64,000 nucleotides of DNA from an uncultured Myxococcales bacterium (GTDB lineage Bacteria; Myxococcota_A; Polyangia; Polyangiales; Polyangiaceae), in contig CALFEQ010000081.1 in assembly GCA_937949945.1 (NCBI GenBank), positions 1 to 64,000 on the forward strand. The letters run 5' to 3'. A program made the translations under genes and the position numbers. Of the stretch, positions 56,059 to 63,178 are shown piece after piece. Position 1 is the first letter of the stretch, and every line of letters starts with the position of its first letter. The notes under the pieces were generated by a model. The model saw only the letters and a list, made by a program, of their open reading frames with translations. It did no database searches and was not told the origin of the DNA.

Positions 56059-56583
56059 ATGACGCAGAAAGTTAGCCAGAACCCTTGGACGTTTGACGTG
56101 CGCGTGCGTGAGCGCAATCTCAGGTCGGGCGCGCTCACCGAGAAGGAGCTGGAGAAGTACCTCGCTTCTCTCCCTGACTTGGCGGATCAGGTGGAGCCCT
56201 TCTCGATTCCGCAGCCTGCTCTCGAGCCGCCTCCCCCGCCCGAGGGCGTCGAGGAACCCGTGGCGGCGGCCGAACAGCCCGCGGCTGCGCCTGCGCCGGC
56301 GCCCGCGCCGGCCCCCGAGCCCGCGCCCGTCGTCGCGGCTGCGCCCGCGCCCGAGTTCGCGCCCGCGCCCGTCGCGGCTGCCCCCGAGCCCCCGCCCGTC
56401 GCGGCTGCGCCCGCGCCCGAGCCTGCGCCTGCACCGGAGCCCGCGCCCGTCGTCGCGGCTGCGCCCGCGCCCGAGCCCGCCCCTGCGCCCGCGCCGGAGG
56501 CTGCACCGCCGGCGGGTGATGCGGCTCCCGCGGAGCCTGCTCCTGCGAACACCGTGACCAACGGCGAGGGCGAGCCGACGTGA
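56059..56583 (+). CDS. Pro/Ala-rich protein upstream of DUF1844
   Basis: 174 residues from ATG 56059. The first 50 residues look folded (NPWTFDVRVRERNLRSGALT, ELEKYLASLPDL). The rest, about 120 residues, is almost only Ala, Pro, Glu and Val in near-repeats of PAPAPEPAPVVAAA. Such tails span the periplasm or act as flexible linkers, but there is no signal or membrane segment. The stop overlaps the DUF1844 start by four bases, so the two are coupled. Function unknown. GTG 56050 is an alternative start. Confidence 0.7.
   Translation: MTQKVSQNPWTFDVRVRERNLRSGALTEKELEKYLASLPDLADQVEPFSIPQPALEPPPPPEGVEEPVAAAEQPAAAPAPAPAPAPEPAPVVAAAPAPEFAPAPVAAAPEPPPVAAAPAPEPAPAPEPAPVVAAAPAPEPAPAPAPEAAPPAGDAAPAEPAPANTVTNGEGEPT
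56317..56475. repeat. 39-bp exact direct repeat in the Pro/Ala tail
   Basis: Bases 56317-56355 recur identically at 56437-56475, 120 bases (40 codons) apart, with degenerate copies between. The identity at DNA level shows recent internal duplication rather than only a biased protein composition. Confidence 0.75.
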
Positions 56584-56897
56584 GCGACCCGGTCGAGAAC
56601 CCGGAGGAGGGCGGCGAGCAGGCCGAGCAGGATCCGCTCCCGACCATCGACTTCGCGACCTTCATCCTGTCGCTGAGTCACTCCGCGTTGATGCATCTGG
56701 GGGAGGCGCCTCACCCGGAGACCAACCGGGTGGAGGCGAACCTCCCGCTCGCCAAGCAGAACATCGACCTCCTCGGGCTGCTCGAAGAGAAGACGAAGGG
56801 CAACCTGACGGGGGACGAGGAGCGTCTGCTCGCGCAGGTCCTCTTCGACCTCCGGATGCGCTACGTGGAGCGCACGAAGGGCGCTGCGAAGAAGTAG
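56580..56897 (+). CDS. DUF1844 family protein
   Basis: 105 residues matching DUF1844: an acidic start, then IDFATFILSLSHSALMHLGE, LPLAKQNIDLLGLLEEKTKG and a final helix with LLAQVLFDLRMRYVE. The family is widespread but has no proven function. GTG 56580 overlaps the stop of the Pro/Ala-rich protein. A hairpin (56956-56979) follows. Confidence 0.9.
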   Translation: MSDPVENPEEGGEQAEQDPLPTIDFATFILSLSHSALMHLGEAPHPETNRVEANLPLAKQNIDLLGLLEEKTKGNLTGDEERLLAQVLFDLRMRYVERTKGAAKK

Positions 56898-56955
56898 CGG
56901 CCGGGCGCCGCGCGCGAGCGAACGGCCGCGCTTCTGCACGTCTCCTCGGCGTGGG

Positions 56956-56979
56956 AACACATGGGCTTGCCCGTGTGTT
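56956..56979. terminator. Hairpin after the DUF1844 gene
   Basis: AACACATGGG (56956-56965) pairs with CCCGTGTGTT (56970-56979) around a CTTG loop; one pair is G-U. It lies 59 bases past the stop. A possible terminator, though no T-run follows. Confidence 0.4.
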
Positions 56980-57107
56980 GCCCTCGTGTGTGGGCCCATC
57001 GCGTGATGGGATCTGCACACGACCGAGAAGCCGAGGTGCCCGTGCGAGCCGAGCCATTCTCCAACCCGCGCCTGGCCCCCTCCACGCACGAGGAGGCGCC
57101 GCTCCCG

Positions 57108-58328
57108 ATGCGCCCATCGCGGTGGCCCCGCGCATGCGCCGTCTTTCTGCTCGTAGCTCTGCTCGGCGCGACGGGGTGTGGTCGGTCCAAGGCGCAGAAG
57201 GACGATCTGCCGCCGAACGCGGTGCCGGTCCCGTCGAGCGCTGCCGTGACGGCCACGTCGCCGCCGCCGGCGCCGCACGCGCCACCGGAGGTGAAGACGG
57301 GGCCGCTCAGCTTCGCGCCCGTCGCGAAGAGCGCCGACCCGAGCGTCGTCACCATCTACACGTTGGGCGAGGATCCCGGTCGCGGCCGCTTCGCATGGAG
57401 GCAGGGTGGCGGGAGGATCGCGCGCGGCGTCGGCACCGGGTTCATCGTCCAGAAGGACGGCGTCGTCGTCACGAACAACCACGTCGTCGAGGGCGCCGAC
57501 GAGATCCTCGTTCAGCTGTCCGACGAGCGGCGTCTTCCGGCGCGCGTCGCGGGGCGCGACCCGCGGACGGACATCGCCGTCGTGAAGATCGACGGCGTGA
57601 CGGATCTGCCGGCCATTCCGCTCGGCGACTCGGACGCGCTCGAGGTCGGTGACTGGGTCGTCGCCATCGGCAACCCGTTCGGGCTTTCGCACACCGTGAG
57701 CGCCGGCATCGTCAGCGCGAAGGGCCGCGGCCGAGACGACGTTCCGCTCGATCCGAGCGGTTACTACGACTTCATCCAGACCGACGCCTCCATCAACCCC
57801 GGCAACTCCGGCGGGCCGCTCTTGAACCTGAAAGGCGAGGTCGTCGGGATGAACACCGCGATCCGTGGCGGCGGTGCGCAGGGCATCGGCTTCGCTATTC
57901 CCATCAACATGGTGAAGCAGCTCCTCCCGACGTTGCTGCGCGACGGTCACTTCACGCGGAGCGCGCTCGGCATCCGCATCCGGGACGCGCGCGATCTCTC
58001 GCCCGAGGATCGGCGCGCGCTCGAGCTCGGCGACGCGAAGGGGGCGGTCATCGAGTCCGTCGAGCCGGGCGGCCCGGCCGACCGGGCGAAGCTCCAGCCC
58101 GGCGATCTGATCATCGCGTTCGACGGGCACCCGATCGACAAGAGCTCTCTGCTCCAGTGGAAGGCGAGCACCGCCGGCGTCGGCAAGACGGTCACCGTCC
58201 GTGTCATCCGCGCCGGGAAGACCTTCGACATCCCCGTCACGCTCGGCGAGCTGAAGGAGCCGAAGCGGACGCCGCGAGCGCGGCTTCCGGCGCAGCCGAT
58301 GGATCCCGACGATCCGCTCACGCGCTGA
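57108..58328 (+). CDS. HtrA/DegP-type serine protease, lipoprotein
   Basis: 406 residues. Lipobox GATGC with Cys24, then a Pro/Ala-rich linker. Trypsin-like domain with catalytic His in VTNNHVVEG, Asp in RTDIAVVKI and Ser in NPGNSGGPL. One PDZ domain (AVIESVEPGGPADRAKLQPG), against two in DegP, so it is closer to DegS/HtrA in layout. Envelope protein quality control, anchored by the lipid rather than a helix. ATG 57108 has GAGGAGG 11 bases ahead; the frame extends to 56961 with no coding character. Upstream of an ECF sigma factor operon, possibly functionally linked. Confidence 0.92.
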   Translation: MRPSRWPRACAVFLLVALLGATGCGRSKAQKDDLPPNAVPVPSSAAVTATSPPPAPHAPPEVKTGPLSFAPVAKSADPSVVTIYTLGEDPGRGRFAWRQGGGRIARGVGTGFIVQKDGVVVTNNHVVEGADEILVQLSDERRLPARVAGRDPRTDIAVVKIDGVTDLPAIPLGDSDALEVGDWVVAIGNPFGLSHTVSAGIVSAKGRGRDDVPLDPSGYYDFIQTDASINPGNSGGPLLNLKGEVVGMNTAIRGGGAQGIGFAIPINMVKQLLPTLLRDGHFTRSALGIRIRDARDLSPEDRRALELGDAKGAVIESVEPGGPADRAKLQPGDLIIAFDGHPIDKSSLLQWKASTAGVGKTVTVRVIRAGKTFDIPVTLGELKEPKRTPRARLPAQPMDPDDPLTR

Positions 58329-58350
58329 CCTCGCGCGCCATCCATCCCGC

Positions 58351-58364
58351 CACCGGTACCGGTG
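58351..58364. promoter_or_regulatory. 14-base palindrome before the sigma-factor gene
   Basis: CACCGGTACCGGTG is a perfect palindrome in the 180-base gap between htrA and the ECF sigma gene, 145 bases before its start. It may be an operator site. No standard promoter boxes are clear in the rest of the gap. Confidence 0.3.
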
Positions 58365-58508
58365 CATCCGTTTAGCGATGGCACGATCGCCACGATTCGA
58401 CGACGAAAACGCGGCCATGCGCGCCTTTGGGCGGAGCGATCCGTTGCCCTTGCGTGGCGCCGCGCGCTAGCCGCAAGGCTCGTGCCTGTACTACCCTAAC
58501 TGCGCGAA

Positions 58509-59384
58509 ATGGCCGTCGCCCGCCCCGAGTCCCCCAAAACAGTGAAGGCGAGCGACGACGCGCTCTCCGACGTGGGAGTGGAGGAGAGCGCCTACGACCC
58601 GGACAGGGAAGACGGGCCGGCTTCCAAGGAGTTGAGCGACGGCGAGCCCCATCGCTCGGGGAAGGTAGGGCGGCCGTCGAACACCTTGAATCTAAGGGTT
58701 TCCGACGCGTCCAACGCCAAGCAGGCACGCATCCGGGAGGCGGAGGAAGACCGTGTGCTCATCGCGAGGGCGCAACAGAACGACATGGCGGCCTTCCGCC
58801 AGCTCGTCGAACGCCATCAGCGTCGCGCCTTCGCGATCGCCCTCTCTCTCGTCCGCGACGAAAACGACGCCCGGGAGCTCGTCCAAGACGCCTTCCTTCG
58901 GGTCTTCAAAGGCCTCAACAGCTTCCAGAACAACTCGAGCTTCTTCACCTGGCTTTACCGCATCATCACGAACCTCAGCATCGATCTCATCCGCAAGCCC
59001 GGACGGCAGTTCGCGGACATGGACGAGGGCAGGTTCGAGACCGACGAGACCCGAGAAGCCGAGTTCCCTCTGCTCAGCCGGGTCGACGGCTCCGATCCGA
59101 TCGACGTCGTCAGGCGGAAAGAGATCGCTGGTCGACTCCAGGCCGCGCTCGACGCGCTGCCGCCTTACCACCGCGGCGTCATCATCATGCGTGAGATCGA
59201 AGGGCTCAGCTACGAGGAGATGGCTCAGGCGATGGGCGTCTCGAAAGGCACCATCATGAGCCGCCTCTTCCACGCCCGCCAGAAGCTCCAGAGGGCTTTG
59301 TCCGACTGCTACGAGGAGCAGATCGGCCCCATTCCCGCTTCCACCCCCGAGGCTCCGGAGGACGGTTCCGGAGGCAAGTCATGA
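58509..59384 (+). CDS. ECF sigma factor, RpoE-like, with N-terminal extension
   Basis: 291 residues. Sigma region 2 (ELVQDAFLRVFKGLNSF, FFTWLYRIITNLSIDLIR) and region 4 (LPPYHRGVIIMREIEGLSYE, MGVSKGTIMSRLFHARQKL), the two domains of ECF sigma factors. About 80 residues of acidic, Ser-rich sequence precede region 2, which ECF factors normally lack. The gene downstream overlaps by four bases and encodes a membrane protein that fits an anti-sigma factor, so this is a signal-responsive unit at the envelope. The HtrA-like protease upstream may be a target or regulator (inference). Confidence 0.92.
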   Translation: MAVARPESPKTVKASDDALSDVGVEESAYDPDREDGPASKELSDGEPHRSGKVGRPSNTLNLRVSDASNAKQARIREAEEDRVLIARAQQNDMAAFRQLVERHQRRAFAIALSLVRDENDARELVQDAFLRVFKGLNSFQNNSSFFTWLYRIITNLSIDLIRKPGRQFADMDEGRFETDETREAEFPLLSRVDGSDPIDVVRRKEIAGRLQAALDALPPYHRGVIIMREIEGLSYEEMAQAMGVSKGTIMSRLFHARQKLQRALSDCYEEQIGPIPASTPEAPEDGSGGKS

Positions 59385-59986
59385 TGACGAAGGACCGAAT
59401 GCTCGAGCTCATGGCCTACGCCGACGGCGAGCTCACGGGCGCGGAGCGGGAGAAGGTCGAGCGTTGGCTCGCGACGGACGAGGAGGCCGCGCGCTTCGCG
59501 AGCGACATCGCCAACCTCGGCGAGCTCGTGAAGCTCGGCTACGAAGCCCGGAGCGAAGCGAAGGCGGTCGCGAGCTTCGACATCGCCGACGCCGTGATGG
59601 CGGCGGTGGAGAAGGAGCGGAAGGAGCCGAAGGGCGCCGACGTGGTGTCGATCGAGGCCGCGCGCGAGGCCCGCGCGTGCGATCGGCAGCCCGCGAGCTC
59701 CACGAGCAAGGACCGGCGTGGGCTCAAAATCGGCGGCGCGGTGGCCGCCGCATTGGCGCTCGCCGCGTCGGTGTTCCTGGTCTACCGCAACACGGAAGAG
59801 GAGGCTCCGATCGCGAGGGCCCCCACGGCTTCCCAGCCGCCGGCCACGACCACGGAGGTCAGTGGTGACGTCGAGGTGGAGATCGAAGAGACTCCGGGGC
59901 GGTCGGTCAGCGTGTTCTATGTCCCGAGCGAGACCAACCTCACCACGAGCGTCATCGTGTGGGTCGACGAATCAGGAGGCAAGTGA
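59381..59986 (+). CDS. Putative anti-sigma factor
   Basis: 201 residues. N-terminal helical domain (MLELMAYADGELTGAERE, VERWLATDEEAARFA) typical of anti-sigma domains, but without the HxxxCxxC zinc motif. One membrane helix (GAVAAALALAASVFLVYR), then a Thr/Glu-rich periplasmic segment of about 65 residues. Overlaps the sigma gene by four bases (ATGA). Should hold the ECF sigma factor at the membrane until released. The stop is two bases before the next ATG. Confidence 0.85.
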   Translation: MMTKDRMLELMAYADGELTGAEREKVERWLATDEEAARFASDIANLGELVKLGYEARSEAKAVASFDIADAVMAAVEKERKEPKGADVVSIEAAREARACDRQPASSTSKDRRGLKIGGAVAAALALAASVFLVYRNTEEEAPIARAPTASQPPATTTEVSGDVEVEIEETPGRSVSVFYVPSETNLTTSVIVWVDESGGK

Positions 59987-59987
59987 C

Positions 59988-60458
59988 ATGAGGTCCCTTT
60001 CTCGCCGCAAAGCGTCGCTCGCCTTCGGCGCGCTCGCCCTCGGAGCCGTGCTCCTCGGTCACGTTCCGCGGGCCGAGGCCGACGCGGGTACCCCGAAGGC
60101 CGAGGTGCTGGTCATCCACGCGACGAAGTGTGACAAGAAGAGCATCGATCCGGCGATCGGTGACGCGCCTCCGAACCTCGGCTTCGACTGCCTGAAGCTG
60201 CTCGAGAAGAAGACGATGCCGCTCGCCTTGAAGCAGGCGAGCACCACGACGCTTCCGAACGGCCGCACGTTCCAGCTCGTGCACACGGCGAAGATCGACA
60301 ACCGCTACAAGGTCACGGCGTCGATCAGCCCTCCGGACGGGAGCGGCGGCTACGTGAAGCTCGCGGACATCACGGCGGACGCGAACAAGCCGTTCAACGT
60401 GGGCGGCTTCACGTATCAGAACGGCGTGCTCGTCCTCACGGTTCGCATCCTTCCCTGA
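59988..60458 (+). CDS. Exported protein of the ECF operon
   Basis: 156 residues. Signal peptide about 1-32 (LAFGALALGAVLLGHVPRAEA). The mature part contains two Cys (HATKCDKK and FDCLKLLEKK) and a beta-rich region (FQLVHTAKIDNRYKVTASIS). Family not recognised. AGGAGG ideally placed before ATG 59988, two bases after the anti-sigma stop, so it is translated from the same message. It may be the sensed or effector protein of the sigma system (inference). Followed by a strong hairpin. Confidence 0.8.
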   Translation: MRSLSRRKASLAFGALALGAVLLGHVPRAEADAGTPKAEVLVIHATKCDKKSIDPAIGDAPPNLGFDCLKLLEKKTMPLALKQASTTTLPNGRTFQLVHTAKIDNRYKVTASISPPDGSGGYVKLADITADANKPFNVGGFTYQNGVLVLTVRILP

Positions 60459-60482
60459 CGCCGGACGCGAGCTGCGCGTTCT

Positions 60483-60502
60483 GCGGCGTCGCAAGACGCC
60501 GC
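60483..60502. terminator. Hairpin with GCAA tetraloop
   Basis: GCGGCGTC (60483-60490) and GACGCCGC (60495-60502) form a perfect 8-bp stem closed by GCAA, a stable GNRA loop. It lies 25 bases after the last gene of the ECF operon and probably ends or stabilises its transcript. Confidence 0.55.
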
Positions 60503-60548
60503 GGCGCGAAGCCGTCCGCGTCGCGAGGTGCGGCTCTGCGTGATCGCT

Positions 60549-60589
60549 CCGACCGGAGGTCCGGCTCCTAATTTCATCGTTCCGGTCGG
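60549..60589. promoter_or_regulatory. Inverted repeat before the SH3 protein gene
   Basis: CCGACCGGA (60549-60557) and TCCGGTCGG (60581-60589) are exact complements 23 bases apart, ending 23 bases before the ATG at 60613. It could be an operator or a leader hairpin that would hold the AT-rich TAATTT in its loop. Confidence 0.4.
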
Positions 60590-60612
60590 GGTTTGGTAGA
60601 AAGGGGCCAGTC

Positions 60613-61629
60613 ATGGCCAACAAAGACGCCCCGCTCACCGTCGAAGTGCCGGCTTCGGATCGGGACAAGCCCGGTTGGGTGAAGGTCGGCGTCATCGCCG
60701 CGGTGGGGTTCCTCGTCGGCGTTGCGTGGCCGCGCGTCCTCGGCGTCCGGCTCGGGCCGAGCGCGCCGGGCGAGTCGACCGCCGCGGCCACCGCGAACAG
60801 CGCTCAGGCCGGCCGTGCCCCCGAGGCGCCGCCCGCCAGCGTCGCCGCGGCGACGTCTGCTCCCGCGAAGCCCGCCGCGTCGGCGCCGCCCGCGGCCGCT
60901 TCGACGAACGTGACGTCCAACGTCGCGTCGAACGCACCGCCGTCCATCACCGTCGGGAAGGGCGCCGTGCTGTCGTGCAAGACGGCCGACGGTGAGACGA
61001 AGAAGGGCAGCAAGGAGTGCGGAGGGGTGCCCGGGCTCGACGACGTCGTGACCCCGCGCATCCGCAAGATCGCGAGCTGCGCGGGCGTGGAAGGACAGTC
61101 CGGCAAGCTCTCGGTCGTCGTGAACGCGGACTTTTCCTCGAAGAAGGTCACGTACTACGTCGGCAAGTCCTCGACGATCCAGAAGCCGGACGCGGCCGAC
61201 GCGTGCCTGAAGACCACCTTCGAGGGCGCCACCACGGGCTCGACTCGGCACGAGCACCCGCATTACACGGTCGCGTACACGGCGCACCTCACGCCGAACG
61301 GAAAGGCTGACGCCGCCGACAAGGCCGCGGCCCTCGGCACCGAGAAGGAATCGGAGGCCGACAAGGACAAGAGCGACCGGAGCGCGAAGCAGGCTCCCGA
61401 GAAAGAAGAGAAGCCGTCGAGCGCGCCGGCGCTCGCGAGCGGCGAAGCGCTCGTCGCGTGGGAGGTCGCGCTCGTGCGCGAGGTACCGCGGACCGGCACC
61501 GTCGTGTCGCGCCTCCCGCGCGGCACGAAGGTGAAGCTCGGAACGTCGAAGGACGGCTGGTACTTGATCAAGTACGGCGAGGGCTACGCGCGCGAGGGCT
61601 GGGTCTACCGCGGGGCGATTGGACGTTGA
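60613..61629 (+). CDS. Membrane-anchored SH3-domain protein
   Basis: 338 residues. One membrane helix near the N-terminus (VGVIAAVGFLVGVAWP), an Ala/Pro/Ser-rich linker of about 60 residues, a domain with several Cys (LSCKTADGE, KECGGVPG, SCAGVEG, ACLKTTFEG), and a Lys/Glu-rich linker. The C-terminal bacterial SH3 domain is LVREVPRTGTVVSRLPRGTK followed by WVYRGAIGR. SH3b domains often bind peptidoglycan, so an envelope role is likely. Not part of a family I can name. Repeat element 5 begins seven bases past its stop. Confidence 0.75.
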   Translation: MANKDAPLTVEVPASDRDKPGWVKVGVIAAVGFLVGVAWPRVLGVRLGPSAPGESTAAATANSAQAGRAPEAPPASVAAATSAPAKPAASAPPAAASTNVTSNVASNAPPSITVGKGAVLSCKTADGETKKGSKECGGVPGLDDVVTPRIRKIASCAGVEGQSGKLSVVVNADFSSKKVTYYVGKSSTIQKPDAADACLKTTFEGATTGSTRHEHPHYTVAYTAHLTPNGKADAADKAAALGTEKESEADKDKSDRSAKQAPEKEEKPSSAPALASGEALVAWEVALVREVPRTGTVVSRLPRGTKVKLGTSKDGWYLIKYGEGYAREGWVYRGAIGR

Positions 61630-61635
61630 GCAAGA

Positions 61636-61809
61636 GGCTCCAGGCTCCGGGCTCCAGGCTCCAGGTTTCGGGCTCCAGTAGGCCGCGGGCGTAGCGCGGG
61701 CCGTTGCCGCCTCGTGTTCTGCGGGCGCCTTTCGGGGATCTTGATCGGGGCCGACGGATGTCGTCGGCTGTTCCGCCCTTCCAGTGGATCCCCTCTGGAG
61801 CCTGGAGCC
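61636..61809. repeat. Heptamer-arm element 5 (GGCTCCA family)
   Basis: The left arm is six heptamers at 61636-61677: GGCTCCA, GGCTCCG, GGCTCCA, GGCTCCA, GGTTTCG, GGCTCCA. The right arm is two inverted copies, TGGAGCC at 61796 and 61803. The core of about 118 bases has no gene. It fills the gap between two convergent genes: the left arm starts 7 bases past one stop and the right arm ends 7 bases before the other. Same unit as element 1 about 61.6 kb away, with an unrelated core. Confidence 0.8.
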
Positions 61810-61816
61810 TGCGCCG

Positions 61817-63178
61817 TCAGGGGCTCAGCGCTTCCACCCGCGCGCGCATGCCCGCTGCCAGATCGAGGCCGCCCTCCGTCGTGAAGCCGTAGTCGGCGGG
61901 GAAGCTCGAGCGGAGCTTCGTGCGGGCGAAGTCGGGGAAGCGCTCGGGGGCGGCGAGGATCGTGTCCATCGTCTCGCCCGTGCCGCCGTGTTGGTGGCAG
62001 CCGATGCAGCTCGTCTTCGCGGCGCGCTCGGCGGTCTCGAGGTACGGGTTGCTGCACCAGGTCGACGGGCCGTGGGCGGCGGCGGCCGTGATCGCGGCGG
62101 CGAGCGTGGGGTGCGTCTCGGCGAAGCTCGAGCCCGGCGCCGGATCCTTCTCCTCGTAGGCCGTGACGACGCACATCTTGTAGTTCGCGAACGGGCCCGT
62201 GAGGCTGGCGGGGCGGTCGGCGCCGAAGTCCGAGTCGGGATCGGGCGACCACCAGAGCGTGATCCACATCCAGTCGCGGAGCTCCTTCGTCATGATGTGG
62301 AGCGCCACGAGACGCAGCTTCGTGTCGGGCGTGAGCTGCATCGTGTATGCGCTCTCGTCGTCCGGGCGGGCCTGCGCGTCGCCGTCGCCGAAGGTGCCTC
62401 GCGCGAGTTTGTCCTCGAGCGCCGAAGCCGACGTGTCGAAGACGGGGATCGGCGACGAGTCCGGCATCCAGCGCGTCTTCACGGCGACGGCGCCGGCGGG
62501 GAACTCTCCGGCGAGGCACGGAGCGAACTGGTTCGGATCGTCGATCGCGTTCTTGCCCGAAGGCATGCAGTCGATGATCTCGCGGTAGCTGTGCAACAGG
62601 TGCGCGACGTAGTCCGGGCTCATGAGGACGCGCGCGTCCTTGCCGAGCGAGCGCAGGCCTTCGGCCGTGGCGAGCTCGCGCCGGCGCGCCTCGAGCCGCT
62701 CTTCGGTGAAGCTCGCGAGCGTCGTCGCGCGGGTCGCGTTCCACGGGAAGACCTCGTCGACGGCTTCCTTCGTGAACGGCGCGCGCGACCGCCTCGCGTC
62801 GTCGGGGAGCGCGCGGAAGAGCCGATCGAACATCGGCAGGATCTCCTCGCGCGAGTACCAGGTCTGGAAGCGAGGGAGCATCGGGGCGCCCGACGCTCCT
62901 TCGGCTTCGGAGGCGGGCGCGTCCGCCGCGATGCGCACGGGCTCGAGGACCTTCTCCACGATCGCCCATGCGGCCTTGCGGCGCTCCGCCATGCTCGACT
63001 CGAGCACGTGGGCACGTGCACGCAGCGTGGGGTCGGCCGGGTAGCCTGCGGCCTCTCCCAGCAGCAGGCGGTCGATCGGCTGTGCCGCCTGCTCCGTCGT
63101 GGCGACGTCTTCGTCCGTCGCCGCCGCGCACGCGGCGAGCGTGAGCGAGAGGGCGAGGGCGAGCCGTCGCGCGTTCAC
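61817..63178 (-). CDS. Lipoprotein with a heme-c motif
   Basis: 453 residues. Lipobox TLAAC with Cys17. Mostly helical, with a single CxxCH (SCIGCHQHGG) near residue 390. This matches the c-type heme site and the short segments following such a site in cytochrome-like lipoproteins. A Met or His ligand is not identifiable, and no other heme motif is seen. Overlaps the stop of the upstream gene by four bases (ATGA), so the two form an operon. Role uncertain: an electron-transfer or peroxidase-like function is possible. Family not recognised. Confidence 0.75.
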   Translation of the reverse strand: MNARRLALALSLTLAACAAATDEDVATTEQAAQPIDRLLLGEAAGYPADPTLRARAHVLESSMAERRKAAWAIVEKVLEPVRIAADAPASEAEGASGAPMLPRFQTWYSREEILPMFDRLFRALPDDARRSRAPFTKEAVDEVFPWNATRATTLASFTEERLEARRRELATAEGLRSLGKDARVLMSPDYVAHLLHSYREIIDCMPSGKNAIDDPNQFAPCLAGEFPAGAVAVKTRWMPDSSPIPVFDTSASALEDKLARGTFGDGDAQARPDDESAYTMQLTPDTKLRLVALHIMTKELRDWMWITLWWSPDPDSDFGADRPASLTGPFANYKMCVVTAYEEKDPAPGSSFAETHPTLAAAITAAAAHGPSTWCSNPYLETAERAAKTSCIGCHQHGGTGETMDTILAAPERFPDFARTKLRSSFPADYGFTTEGGLDLAAGMRARVEALSP

